This document shows, one piece after another, positions 10,265-19,512 of a DNA stretch of 64,000 nucleotides (position 1 is its first letter; every line of letters begins with the position of its first letter). This stretch comes from Ramlibacter pallidus. Its GTDB lineage: Bacteria > Pseudomonadota > Gammaproteobacteria > Burkholderiales > Burkholderiaceae_C. The stretch spans positions 310,001 to 374,000 of the forward strand of contig NZ_JADDIV010000003.1 of assembly GCF_015070875.1 (NCBI RefSeq), in the 5' to 3' direction. The position numbers were made by a program, and so were the translations under genes. The notes beneath the pieces were generated by a model. It was given only the letters and a program-made list of their open reading frames with translations, had not been told where the DNA came from and did no database searches.

Positions 10265-10636
10265 ATGGACGATCCGTCCCGCACCACCGTCTACTACAAC
10301 AGCGCCTGTCCGGTCTGCGATGCCGGCATCCGCTCCGAACGCGGCCGCCTGCAGGGCTGCGACATCCGCTGGGTCGACGTGCACCAGCAGCCCGATGCCG
10401 TGCAGCCGCTGGGTGCCGGCCTCGAGGACGTGCGCAAGCGCCTGCACGTCGTGGATGCACAGGGCGGGCTGCACGTCGGCAGCGACGCCCTCGCGGAACT
10501 CATGGCGCAATCGCCACGGCGGCGTCCGCTGGCGCGCCTGCTGCGGGCGCCCGGCGTGCGGCAACTCGTGGCCGCCGGCTATGACCTCTTCGCCGCGGTC
10601 CTGTACCGCTGGAACCGCCGCCGCGGGCACTGGTAA
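10265..10636 (+). CDS. DCC-family thiol-disulfide oxidoreductase (DUF393)
   Basis: 123-residue thioredoxin-fold-like protein. The family signature is at the N-terminus: VYYNSACPVCDAGI, with the CPVC redox motif at residues about 15-18, followed by WVDV. The rest is helical with a basic C-terminal end, YRWNRRRGHW. A good ribosome-binding site (AAAGGAG) precedes the ATG. It is co-directional with ubiG, nine bases downstream, and divergent from the ArsR repressor. The physiological partner is unknown. Confidence 0.88.
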   Translation: MDDPSRTTVYYNSACPVCDAGIRSERGRLQGCDIRWVDVHQQPDAVQPLGAGLEDVRKRLHVVDAQGGLHVGSDALAELMAQSPRRRPLARLLRAPGVRQLVAAGYDLFAAVLYRWNRRRGHW

Positions 10637-10645
10637 GGAGCCGAT

Positions 10646-11371
10646 ATGACCGAACCCCTCCAAGCGAACTTCGACCCGGCCGAACTGGCCCGCTTCTCCG
10701 CCCTGGCGAGCCGGTGGTGGGACCCCAATTCCGAGTTCCGCCCGCTGCACCACATCAACCCCCTGCGGCTGGACTGGATCGCGGCGCTGTCGCCCCTGCC
10801 GCGGTCGACCGTGCTCGACGTGGGCTGCGGCGGCGGCATCCTGGCCGAAGCGATGGCCAGGCGCGGCGCCGACGTGACCGGGATCGACCTCGCCCGCGCG
10901 CCGCTGGCGGTCGCGACCTTGCATGCCCGCGAGGCCGGCGCGGCCGTGCGGTACCTCGCCACGAGCGCGGAAGAACTGGCGACGCGGCAAGCAGCCCGCT
11001 ACGACGTCGTCACTTGCATGGAAATGCTGGAACACGTGCCCCGGCCGGCCGAAACGATCGCTGCCTGCGCTGCGCTGGTGAAGCCGGGCGGCTGGGTGTT
11101 CTTCTCGACCATCAACCGCACGCCCCTGAGCTGGCTGGTCGCCATCGTCGGGGCCGAATGGGTGCTGCGACTGCTGCCGCGCGGCACGCACCAGTGGCGC
11201 CGCTTCATCCGGCCGGCGGAACTGGTCGCCCAGGCGCAGGGCCAGGGCCTCGTGCTGGAGGACGCGCGGGGGCTCGGCTACAACCCGTTCACGCGCCGCT
11301 TCCGCCTGCACCGGTGGCAAGGCGTGGGTTACCTGCTGGCGTTCCGTCGTCCCGCGAATGCGCGGGGCTGA
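10646..11371 (+). CDS. ubiG: Ubiquinone biosynthesis O-methyltransferase
   Basis: 241-residue SAM-dependent methyltransferase catalysing both O-methylations of ubiquinone synthesis. The match is close: WWDPNSEFRPLHHINPLRLD near the N-terminus, SAM motif I LDVGCGGGILAEAMA (residues about 58-72), MEMLEHVPRP, FFSTINRTPLSWL and GTHQWRRFIRPAEL. AAGGAG precedes the ATG. Linkage to an ArsR repressor and a DCC protein is unusual for ubiG, which more often sits near serC/gyrA or gph; a second ubiG copy elsewhere cannot be excluded. Confidence 0.93.
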   Translation: MTEPLQANFDPAELARFSALASRWWDPNSEFRPLHHINPLRLDWIAALSPLPRSTVLDVGCGGGILAEAMARRGADVTGIDLARAPLAVATLHAREAGAAVRYLATSAEELATRQAARYDVVTCMEMLEHVPRPAETIAACAALVKPGGWVFFSTINRTPLSWLVAIVGAEWVLRLLPRGTHQWRRFIRPAELVAQAQGQGLVLEDARGLGYNPFTRRFRLHRWQGVGYLLAFRRPANARG

Positions 11372-11374
11372 GCG

Positions 11375-11962
11375 CTAGAACTCCGACGTGTCCATGCCCG
11401 GCGGGCTGCGCCGGGCGGCTTCGACCAGTTGCGGCAGGAGCGTGGACGCATCGCTGCCGACGGTCAGCATGTCCATCTGCCAGTCGTTCATGAAGCCGTG
11501 CCGTACGCCCTGTTGCAGGAACTGCAGCAGCGGCGCGTAGTAGCCGTCCAGGTCGAGCAGCCCCACCGGCTTGCGGTGGAACTCCAGCACCCGCCAGGTC
11601 CAGGCTTCGAAGAACTCCTCGAAGGTGCCGATGCCGCCGGGCAGGGCGAGGAAGGCGTCGGCGCGCTCGGCCATCATGCTCTTGCGCTGGTGCATGTTGT
11701 CGACGATGTGCAGCTCGGTGCAGTCGCCCTTGGCCCACTCGCGCTGCACCATCGAGTCCGGGATCACGCCGACCACGCGACCGCCGGCGGCCAGCGTCGC
11801 ATCCGCCAGCACGCCCATCAGCCCGTTGTTGCCGCCACCGTAGACCAGCTGGCCGCCGTTCGCGCCGATCCACTGGCCGACCTCGCGGGCGACTTCGGCA
11901 AAACGCGGGGTCGCGCCGGGGCGCGAGCCGCAGTAGACGCAGAGGGAGAATTTCGGGGTCAT
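11375..11962 (-). CDS. LOG-family nucleoside 5'-monophosphate phosphoribohydrolase
   Basis: 195-residue LOG (TIGR00730) protein that releases a base from a nucleoside monophosphate (cytokinin riboside 5'-phosphate or AMP-like). Signatures are VYCGSRPG at the N-terminus, GGGNNGLMG, and the catalytic PGGIGTFEEFFE with upstream MHQRKSMM. Its ATG overlaps the dgkA stop (ATGA), making it the last gene of the sigma-factor operon. It converges on ubiG with only three bases between the stop codons. Confidence 0.92.
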   Translation of the reverse strand: MTPKFSLCVYCGSRPGATPRFAEVAREVGQWIGANGGQLVYGGGNNGLMGVLADATLAAGGRVVGVIPDSMVQREWAKGDCTELHIVDNMHQRKSMMAERADAFLALPGGIGTFEEFFEAWTWRVLEFHRKPVGLLDLDGYYAPLLQFLQQGVRHGFMNDWQMDMLTVGSDASTLLPQLVEAARRSPPGMDTSEF

Positions 11963-12387
11963 GCGGTGAAGAATTTCCAGAGGCCCGCGGCCCACACGCC
12001 GCCGGCGAAGACGACCGTGAGCAGCACGGCGGCGCTGCCCATGTCCTTCGAGCGCTTGGAGAGGTCGTGCCATTCGGGGCCGATGCGGTCGATCGCCGAC
12101 TCGACGGCGGTGTTGAGGAGTTCGACGGCCAGCACCAGCATGACCGACCCGGCCAGCAGCGCGACCTCGACCCAGCTGCGGCCGATGTAGAAGGACAGCG
12201 GCAGCATCACGAAAGCGAGGCAGGCCTCGAGCCGGAAGGCGGCTTCGCCCCACCCGGCGCGCAGGCCGGCGAGCGAGTAGCCGGTGGCATGCCAGACCCG
12301 GATGAACCCGGTGCGCTGCTTCTGTGGATTGACCGGGGCGGCGAAGTCTGGCGGCGAGGACATGGCGGGATTGTCGCCGCGTTGCAT
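11959..12387 (-). CDS. dgkA: Diacylglycerol kinase, DgkA type
   Basis: Small integral membrane kinase that phosphorylates diacylglycerol to phosphatidate, recycling lipid released by envelope glucan synthesis. The active-site segment ELLNTAVESAIDR...HDLSKRSKDMGSAAV is intact, with three transmembrane helices (residues about 55-75, 78-95 and 115-138). An N-terminal extension of about 25 residues precedes the usual GFIRVWHATGYS start; an internal ATG at 12363 is an alternative start. It lies seven bases after the RDD gene and overlaps the LOG gene. Confidence 0.9.
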   Translation of the reverse strand: MQRGDNPAMSSPPDFAAPVNPQKQRTGFIRVWHATGYSLAGLRAGWGEAAFRLEACLAFVMLPLSFYIGRSWVEVALLAGSVMLVLAVELLNTAVESAIDRIGPEWHDLSKRSKDMGSAAVLLTVVFAGGVWAAGLWKFFTA

Positions 12388-12393
12388 GACGGT

Positions 12394-12885
12394 TCAGCGA
12401 GCGTCCACCAGCCGCGTCCCGGCCCATGCGTCGTGCCAGAACTGCCCTTGGGGATGGAACCGGCTCAGCACCGCCCACACCGCCACCCAGCCGAAGAAGA
12501 TGACGGAGAGTTGCGCCACCGTGAACTGGCGCGAAGCGAGCGCCGCCAGCGGCGGCAGCACCCAGATCGAGCAGAAGACGTACCGAAGCAGCGCCCGGCC
12601 CTGCGTGAGCCGCTGCCCATGCCGATCGACGACGGTGATGCGCCAGGTCTTCATGGGCAGGGTCTGCCCCTTGGACCAGAAGAAGGAAAAGTAGATGCCG
12701 AAGACCACGGCGAGGAAGCCCTGCAGCAGCCAGCGGCGCGAGTCCATGCCGCTGCGCATGTCGATGGCGACGGAGAACACCAGGGTCGCGATGAGGCCCA
12801 TCGCGAACAGGAGCAGGGCTTCGTAGAGCCAGCTTGCCATGCGCCGCGGCAGGGACGGCGCGGCCAGGGACGCAGGGACGCTCAA
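12394..12885 (-). CDS. RDD-family membrane protein
   Basis: About 163 residues with the RDD arrangement: APSLPRRMASWLYEALLLF at the N-terminus, GKRW-like SFFWSKGQTLPMKTWRITVVD mid-protein (residues about 70-90), and a hydrophobic C-terminal half. The TTG at 12885 is preferred because it overlaps the upstream DUF3106 stop (TTGA) and supplies the usual PSLPRR lead-in to the first helix; the ATG at 12840 would cut into that lead-in. RDD proteins have been linked to Na+/H+ exchange in a few cases; here the function is unknown. Confidence 0.8.
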   Translation of the reverse strand: MSVPASLAAPSLPRRMASWLYEALLLFAMGLIATLVFSVAIDMRSGMDSRRWLLQGFLAVVFGIYFSFFWSKGQTLPMKTWRITVVDRHGQRLTQGRALLRYVFCSIWVLPPLAALASRQFTVAQLSVIFFGWVAVWAVLSRFHPQGQFWHDAWAGTRLVDAR

Positions 12886-13622
12886 GGCAGGACGGGGGCG
12901 GGAGGCGGCGCGGCGGCGGGCGCAGCGGGAGGAACAGGCGCCGCCGCGGGCGCGGCAGGTGCCGGCGCCGGCCGCGGCAGCAGCGTGCGGGCATCGACCC
13001 GAGCGGGTGCGCCCGCTGCGCGCGCATCGGGCTCGGACTTCTTCGTCTTGGGCGGGATCTTGACCAGCTTCTGTTGCGGCACCGGCTGGGTGGCCGGCGC
13101 CGTGGGCGGAGGCGGGGGCTTGGCGGCGGTAGCGCCGGCGGCGAGCTTGCGCTTTTCCTCGGCAGGCAGCGCCTGGTAGGCCTCCCACTTGGCCTTCTTG
13201 TCGGTGGGCGCGACGGCCTGCGTGTCGGCGAAGTTCAGGCGGGCCAGGTTGCGCTGGTGCGGCGACAGGGCCGCCCACTCCGCCATCCGGCTGTGCAGCA
13301 GGGTGCGTTCGGCCGGCTGCATGCTGGGGTAGTTGGCGGACAAGGCGATCCACTTGCGCTTGTGCGCCGCCGTCAGCGTGCGCCACGTGGACGACAGCGG
13401 GGCCAGGGATTGCTGCTGCTGGGGCGTGAGCTCGGCCCAGCTGGGCGAAGCCTCGGCCTTGGGCCCGGACGGCACGCGGGTCGGCGGCCGCGCCTGCACC
13501 TGGGCGGACGCGGCGTCCCTGGCCGGCGCCGCGGCCGGCGGAGTGGATTGCGACCACGCGGCGCAGGCCAGCAGGCCGACCGGGAACAGGACGAGGAGAC
13601 GCTTGCGGGGCACCAGGGGCAT
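12882..13622 (-). CDS. Exported DUF3106-domain protein
   Basis: 246 residues. A signal peptide (hydrophobic LLVLFPVGLLACAAWSQS) leads to a helical domain (residues about 55-165) with W-rich repeats: SWAELTPQQQQSLAPL, RKWIALSANYPSM, RMAEWAALSPHQRNLARLNF. The LTPQQ and LSPHQR elements recall the LTxxQ motifs of CpxP/Spy/CnrX-type periplasmic sensors, which is my comparison rather than a known relationship. A Pro/Ala-rich tail of about 80 residues follows. It lies between a small membrane protein and an RDD protein in an ECF-sigma operon. Confidence 0.8.
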   Translation of the reverse strand: MPLVPRKRLLVLFPVGLLACAAWSQSTPPAAAPARDAASAQVQARPPTRVPSGPKAEASPSWAELTPQQQQSLAPLSSTWRTLTAAHKRKWIALSANYPSMQPAERTLLHSRMAEWAALSPHQRNLARLNFADTQAVAPTDKKAKWEAYQALPAEEKRKLAAGATAAKPPPPPTAPATQPVPQQKLVKIPPKTKKSEPDARAAGAPARVDARTLLPRPAPAPAAPAAAPVPPAAPAAAPPPAPVLP

Positions 13623-13633
13623 GGAGGGGCGCC

Positions 13634-14068
13634 TTACTCGGCGCGGGAGGACTGCTGCTTGAGGAACTGCACGAACCCGGGGTCGGCATAGGCGGCGGGC
13701 GGCAGGTCGTCGGTCAGCAGGGCCGCGTCGACCTCGGCCAGCTCGTTGGCGCGCAGGTCCGACTGGAAGCCGTGCAGCAGCACCAGGCCGCCGGCCAGCA
13801 GCAGGAGCGGCAGCACCGAGGCGATGCGCGTCCAGAGGCCCGGGGACCCGTCGCCGAGCGCCAGGCTGCCCGCACCGCCGCGCTGCCCGACGAGCACGGG
13901 CGCGGCCTCGGGCTTGCGGCGGACCTGCAGGGCGCGCACGCGCGCGGCCCGCAGGCGTTCGCGGGCTTCGTACGAGATCTCTTCCGTGCCGGCGGAGAGC
14001 CGGGCCGCGACCGCGCGGCCGAACTGGTCGGCCGGGGTGGGGTCGCGCAGTGTGTCCGTGGTGGTCAT
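13634..14068 (-). CDS. DUF3619 membrane protein (candidate anti-sigma)
   Basis: 144-residue single-pass protein. The N-terminal about 85 residues are charged and helical (FGRAVAARLSAGTEEISYEA, RERLRAARVRALQVRRK), followed by one transmembrane helix RIASVLPLLLLAGGLVLLHG and a short acidic outer tail ending QFLKQQSSRAE. The ATG overlaps the sigma-factor stop (ATGA). Its position directly after an ECF sigma gene and its cytoplasmic-TM-periplasmic layout are those of an anti-sigma factor, but it has no recognisable zinc anti-sigma motif. Function is inferred. Confidence 0.8.
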   Translation of the reverse strand: MTTTDTLRDPTPADQFGRAVAARLSAGTEEISYEARERLRAARVRALQVRRKPEAAPVLVGQRGGAGSLALGDGSPGLWTRIASVLPLLLLAGGLVLLHGFQSDLRANELAEVDAALLTDDLPPAAYADPGFVQFLKQQSSRAE

Positions 14069-14628
14069 AGCTGGATTCCCTTGGCCTTCAGGGCCTTGCT
14101 GAGGGCGGCGACCGCCCGGGAACAGTGCGTCTTGACACTGCCTTCCGAGCAGCCCATGGCGGCCGCCGTTTCGGCCACGTCCATGTCCTCCCAGTAACGC
14201 ATCAGGAATGCCTCTCGTTGACGTGCCGGAAGTTCCTTGATCTCCGCCTCGATTTCGCGGAAGACCTGGGCCCGCCGGGTCGAATCCTCGGCGCTTTCCA
14301 CCTGCTGGGATTCCGGCGCGGCATAGGCCTCCAGCAGGTCGAAGTCCCCGTCGTCGCCGGCGGACTCGAAGTCGCTGAGGTTCGAGAAGAGGGCGTTGCG
14401 GGTCTTCTGCCGGCGGAAGAAGTCGAGCGTGCAGTTCGACAGGATCCGCTGGAACAGCATGGGCAGCTCGTTCGGCGGCTTGTCCCCGTAGTGCTCGGCC
14501 AGCTTCATCATGCTTTCCTGCACGATGTCCAGCGCGGCTTCCTCGTCGCGCACGTGGTAGACCGTGCGCTTGAAGGCACGTTTCTCCACGCCCACCAGGA
14601 AGTCGGAGAGTTCGCGTTCGGTGGCCAA
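14065..14628 (-). CDS. ECF-type RNA polymerase sigma factor
   Basis: 187 residues with the two ECF domains. Region 2 covers residues about 10-80 (DEEAALDIVQESMMKLAEHY, then RILSNCTLDFFRRQKTR). Region 4 covers about 125-180 (ELPARQREAFLMRYWEDMDV, GCSEGSVKTHCSRAVAAL). They are joined by an acidic linker (SAGDDGDFDLLEAY). The start is TTG at 14628, with no obvious Shine-Dalgarno. It heads a five-gene operon with DUF3619, DUF3106, RDD and dgkA, plus LOG, and is divergent from ilvB. The partner layout suggests signalling from the envelope. Confidence 0.92.
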   Translation of the reverse strand: MATERELSDFLVGVEKRAFKRTVYHVRDEEAALDIVQESMMKLAEHYGDKPPNELPMLFQRILSNCTLDFFRRQKTRNALFSNLSDFESAGDDGDFDLLEAYAAPESQQVESAEDSTRRAQVFREIEAEIKELPARQREAFLMRYWEDMDVAETAAAMGCSEGSVKTHCSRAVAALSKALKAKGIQL

Positions 14629-14718
14629 GTGTCCGGGCGGGAGGGTGTGTTCTTGTGGCGCCCGGGCTGCAGGGCGCGCCGGGCAAGCCGGAAATTATGG
14701 CACCCGCGGGCAGGGGGC

Positions 14719-14748
14719 TTGGGGACTGTTCTGTTGCAGTGCGATAAT
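14719..14748 (+). promoter_or_regulatory. Possible ilvB promoter
   Basis: TTGGGG (14719-14724) and GATAAT (14743-14748) with an 18-base spacer resemble a sigma-70 promoter about 150 bases upstream of ilvB. The transcript would have a leader of roughly 140 bases. I looked for a branched-chain-rich leader peptide with a terminator there and did not find one. Confidence 0.35.
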
Positions 14749-14896
14749 GCCGGCTGCAAGTCAAAAGGCAAACGAGTCCGGATCCGGCGTGCGAAGCGCG
14801 CGCCCATGGCCCGGTGCTCTAAGTCCCGACGCAGCCTCACGAGGGCCGGCGCAGGGGCACCCCAAGGTTCGTTGTTCGAAACCCGAAAGGTTCATC

Positions 14897-16672
14897 ATGG
14901 AAATCTCCCGCACGGAGCTCAGCTCCGCGGCCGCCGCCTCGGCAGGCCACACCCAGGACCTCCGCGGCGCCGAAATCCTCGTCAAGGCCCTCCAGGCCGA
15001 GAACGTCAAGTTCGTCTGGGGCTATCCCGGCGGCGCGGTGCTGCACATCTACGACGCGTTCTACAAGCAGGACACCATCCAGCACGTGCTGGTGCGCCAT
15101 GAACAGGCGGCCGTGCACGCGGCCGACGGCTATGCCCGGGCCACCGGCGACGTCGGCGTGGCGCTGGTGACCTCCGGTCCCGGCGTGACCAACGCCGTGA
15201 CGGGCATCGCCACCGCGTACATGGATTCCATTCCGATGGTGATCATCACCGGGCAGGTGCCCACGGCCGCGATCGGCCTGGACGCCTTCCAGGAATGCGA
15301 CACCGTCGGCATCACCCGACCCATCGTCAAGCACAACTTCCTGGTGAAGGACGTGCGCGACATGGCGGAGGTTCTGAAGAAGGCCTTCCACATCGCCCGC
15401 AGCGGCCGTCCCGGCCCGGTGGTGGTGGACATCCCGAAGGACGTCTCCTTCAACAAGACCGCCTGGACCGGCTACCCGGACAAGGTGGAGATGCGCTCGT
15501 ACAACCCGGTGCGCAAGGGCCACGGCGGCCAGATCCGCAAGGCGCTGCAGCTGCTGCTGGCGGCCAAGCGGCCCTACATCTACACCGGCGGCGGCGTGAT
15601 CCTGGGCAATGCGACCGAGGAACTGCGCACGCTGGCCAACCTGCTCGGCTTTCCCTGCACCAACACGCTGATGGGCCTGGGCGCCATCTCCGGCACCGAC
15701 CCGAAGTTCCTGGGCATGCTGGGCATGCACGGGACGATCGAGGCCAACAACGCGATGCAGAACTGCGACGTGCTGCTGGCCGTGGGCGCGCGCTTCGACG
15801 ACCGCGTGATCGGCAACCCGAAGCACTTCGCCTCCAGCGACCGCAAGATCATCCACATCGACGTCGACCCCTCCAGCATCTCCAAGCGCGTGAAGGTCGA
15901 CATCCCGATCGTCGGTGACGTCAAGGAAGTGCTGGCCGAACTGATCGCGCAGCTGAAGGAAAGCGGCACCAAGCCGGACGCCGCGGCACTGGGCGGCTGG
16001 TGGGAGACCATCGAGGGCTGGCGCAAGAAGGACTGCCTGAAGTACGACCGCGGCAACCGCGACGTGATCAAGCCGCAGCACGTGATCGAGACGCTGTGGA
16101 ACATGACGAAGGACGTCGAGACCTACGTGACCTCCGACGTCGGCCAGCACCAGATGTGGGCCGCGCAGTTCTACAAGTTCCCGGAACCGCGGCGCTGGAT
16201 CAACTCGGGCGGCCTCGGCACCATGGGCGTCGGCATCCCGTACGCCATGGGCATCAAGCTGGCCAAGCCGGACGCCGAGGTGTACTGCGTGACCGGCGAG
16301 GGCTCGGTGCAGATGTGCATCCAGGAACTCTCGACCTGCCTGCAGTACAACACGCCGATCAAGATCCTGGCGCTGAACAACCGCTACCTGGGCATGGTGC
16401 GCCAGTGGCAGGAACTCGACTACGAGGGCCGCTACAGCCACAGCTACATGGACGCGCTCCCCAACTTCGTGAAGCTGGCCGAGGCCTACGGCCACGTCGG
16501 CATGCTGATCGAGAAGCCGCAGGACGTGGAACCGGCGCTGCGCGAGGCGCGCAAGCTGAAGGACCGCACCGTGTTCATGGACTTCCGCACCGACCCGACG
16601 GAAAACGTCTGGCCGATGGTGAAGGCGGGCCAGGGCATCACCGAGATGCTGCTCGGCTCCGAGGATCTCTAA
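14897..16672 (+). CDS. ilvB: Acetolactate synthase large subunit
   Basis: 591-residue ThDP-dependent acetohydroxyacid synthase, first step of valine/leucine/isoleucine synthesis. Present are the cofactor Glu in VRHEQAAVHAADGYARATG, the GPGVTNAVTG loop, the FAD/PYR region ITGQVPTAAIGLDAFQE, and the ThDP-Mg motif GEGSVQMCIQELSTCLQYN near residue 475. The ATG at 14897 gives the usual short Ala-rich N-terminus; the frame is open further upstream. First gene of ilvB-ilvN-ilvC. Confidence 0.97.
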   Translation: MEISRTELSSAAAASAGHTQDLRGAEILVKALQAENVKFVWGYPGGAVLHIYDAFYKQDTIQHVLVRHEQAAVHAADGYARATGDVGVALVTSGPGVTNAVTGIATAYMDSIPMVIITGQVPTAAIGLDAFQECDTVGITRPIVKHNFLVKDVRDMAEVLKKAFHIARSGRPGPVVVDIPKDVSFNKTAWTGYPDKVEMRSYNPVRKGHGGQIRKALQLLLAAKRPYIYTGGGVILGNATEELRTLANLLGFPCTNTLMGLGAISGTDPKFLGMLGMHGTIEANNAMQNCDVLLAVGARFDDRVIGNPKHFASSDRKIIHIDVDPSSISKRVKVDIPIVGDVKEVLAELIAQLKESGTKPDAAALGGWWETIEGWRKKDCLKYDRGNRDVIKPQHVIETLWNMTKDVETYVTSDVGQHQMWAAQFYKFPEPRRWINSGGLGTMGVGIPYAMGIKLAKPDAEVYCVTGEGSVQMCIQELSTCLQYNTPIKILALNNRYLGMVRQWQELDYEGRYSHSYMDALPNFVKLAEAYGHVGMLIEKPQDVEPALREARKLKDRTVFMDFRTDPTENVWPMVKAGQGITEMLLGSEDL

Positions 16673-16762
16673 ACCCAACCAACGGACGGCAAATCTATCG
16701 GCTGCCGAGCCCGCTGCTTACCGGCCGCGGGGGAGGGCACCGAAAAGAGGCGCCGGTTTGAC

Positions 16763-18314
<1,552 letters not shown>

Positions 18315-18330
18315 CGTTCGCTGAAGCCCT

Positions 18331-18433
18331 CAACCCCGCGCAGGCGGGGTCCAGAGCTTCCGAAGAAGCGGCCCCGCGGGGCCGCTTCTTCCTTTCTGGA
18401 AGCCCTGGATTCCCGCCTGCGCGGGAATGACGG
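18331..18433. repeat. Composite palindromic repeat, copy 4, with a perfect hairpin
   Basis: Left palindrome CCCCGCGCAGGCGGGGTCC (around 18334-18352), a perfect 30-base palindromic hairpin at 18362-18391 with arms GAAGAAGCGGCCCCG and its complement, then right arm CCCTGGATTCCCGCCTGCGC (starts 18403) to GGGAATGACGG. Flanking GCTTCC and GGAAGC also pair, extending the cruciform. It stands between ilvC and pssA on the same strand, so it is the likely ilv-operon terminator. Confidence 0.8.
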
Positions 18434-18497
18434 AAGGTCGGGCGGCCCACGGCGAGGCGACTTCCCGGTGCCCCAAGGCCGAATACACTCACGCCCT

Positions 18498-19316
18498 ATG
18501 CACGACGGACACGAGTCGCAGCCGGACCATCTCCCCGACGGGGTGGTGGTGCGCAAGCGCCGCAAGGGCATCTACATCCTGCCCAACCTCTTCACGCTGG
18601 CGGCCCTCTTCGGCGGCTTCTACGCGGTGGTGATGGCCATGAACGGCCGCTTCGACCTCGCGGCCATCGGCGTGTTCAGCGCGATGGTGCTCGACAGCCT
18701 CGACGGCCGCGTCGCGCGCATGACCAACACGCAGAGCGCCTTCGGCGAGCAGATGGATTCCCTCTCGGACATGGTGTCGTTCGGCGCCGCGCCGGCGCTG
18801 ATCGCGTACGAGTGGGCGCTCAAGGGCCTGGGCCGCTGGGGCTGGATCGCCGCCTTCGTCTATTGCGCCTGCGCCGCGCTGCGCCTGGCGCGCTTCAACG
18901 TGAATACGCAGGTGGTCGACAAGCGCTTCTTCCAGGGCCTGCCGTCGCCGGCGGCCGCGGCGCTGGTGGCCGGCTTCATCTGGCTGATGACGGACCTGGA
19001 GGTCAAGCCGTACGACGTGAAGTGGTGGATCTTCGCGGTGGCGTTGTACGCCGGCCTGACGATGGTCACCAACGTGCCGTTCTACAGCTTCAAGGACGTG
19101 CAGATGAAGAAGAGCGTGCCCTTCGCCGTGATCGTGCTGATCGCGCTGGGCATCGCGGTCGTCAACATCGACCCGCCCACCGTGCTGTTCGCGGTCTTCG
19201 TCTGCTACGGCATCTCGGGCTACGTGCTCTACGGCTGGCGCAAGGCCAAGGGGCAGCGGGCCAGCATGATCAGCACCTCCACCGACGAACCCGAGGAAAG
19301 CGGGCTGCACCGCTAG
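18498..19316 (+). CDS. pssA: CDP-diacylglycerol-serine O-phosphatidyltransferase
   Basis: 272-residue integral membrane enzyme making phosphatidylserine, precursor of phosphatidylethanolamine. The CDP-alcohol phosphotransferase motif DSLDGRVARMTNTQSAFGEQ then MDSLSDMVSFG is complete. About eight hydrophobic segments fill residues 30-250. The ATG at 18498 lies nine bases after TACACT (18484-18489), so its message may be nearly leaderless. pssA between ilvC and leuA is a common order in related bacteria. Confidence 0.94.
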   Translation: MHDGHESQPDHLPDGVVVRKRRKGIYILPNLFTLAALFGGFYAVVMAMNGRFDLAAIGVFSAMVLDSLDGRVARMTNTQSAFGEQMDSLSDMVSFGAAPALIAYEWALKGLGRWGWIAAFVYCACAALRLARFNVNTQVVDKRFFQGLPSPAAAALVAGFIWLMTDLEVKPYDVKWWIFAVALYAGLTMVTNVPFYSFKDVQMKKSVPFAVIVLIALGIAVVNIDPPTVLFAVFVCYGISGYVLYGWRKAKGQRASMISTSTDEPEESGLHR

Positions 19317-19325
19317 CCGCCGGGC

Positions 19326-19356
19326 TTGACGGGCCCTCCCGTCCCTGTGCTACAGT
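19326..19356 (+). promoter_or_regulatory. Candidate promoter of the leucine leader
   Basis: TTGACG (19326-19331) and an extended -10, TGC-TACAGT (19348-19356). Hexamer spacing is 19 bases, long but offset by the TG extension. A start site about seven bases past the -10 falls at 19363, next to the AUG of the leader peptide at 19364, so the leader would be translated without a 5' untranslated region. Confidence 0.5.
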
Positions 19357-19363
19357 CGACCGC

Positions 19364-19417
19364 ATGAACCGCATTGCGCTGGCCCTACTGCTATCCCCCC
19401 ACGGGCGGAGTCGGTAG
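19364..19417 (+). CDS. Leucine attenuator leader peptide
   Basis: 17-codon open frame encoding [17 protein letters not shown]. It has four Leu codons in ten positions (CTG, CTA, CTG, CTA), two being the CTA codon that is scarce in the neighbouring genes. It is followed 22 bases later by a rho-independent terminator and then by a 2-isopropylmalate synthase gene. That is the classical layout of ribosome-mediated leucine attenuation: stalling at the Leu codons prevents the terminator from forming. There is no Shine-Dalgarno and the predicted transcript start is at the AUG. Confidence 0.75.
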   Translation: MNRIALALLLSPHGRSR

Positions 19418-19438
19418 CGCGCGCGTTATTCCGGAACC

Positions 19439-19471
19439 ACGGCCCGTTTGCACCAGCAGCGGGCCGTTTTT
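19439..19471 (+). terminator. Leucine-operon attenuator
   Basis: Stem ACGGCCCG (19439-19446) with CGGGCCGT (19460-19467), followed by a run of five T. A competing pairing exists: ACGGGC at 19401-19406, inside the leader peptide, is complementary to GCCCGT at 19442-19447, which overlaps the left terminator arm. The two structures are mutually exclusive, as expected for an antiterminator/terminator switch. Confidence 0.75.
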
Positions 19472-19512
19472 CATGGGGGCTGCTGGTCCACCCACCACCC
19501 AGCGAGACCACC

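Noticed and set aside
14755-14896. A branched-chain leader peptide or riboswitch upstream of ilvB
   Set aside because: The only ATG frame (14804) is poor in Ile, Leu and Val and runs out of frame into ilvB; no terminator hairpin with a T-run is present.
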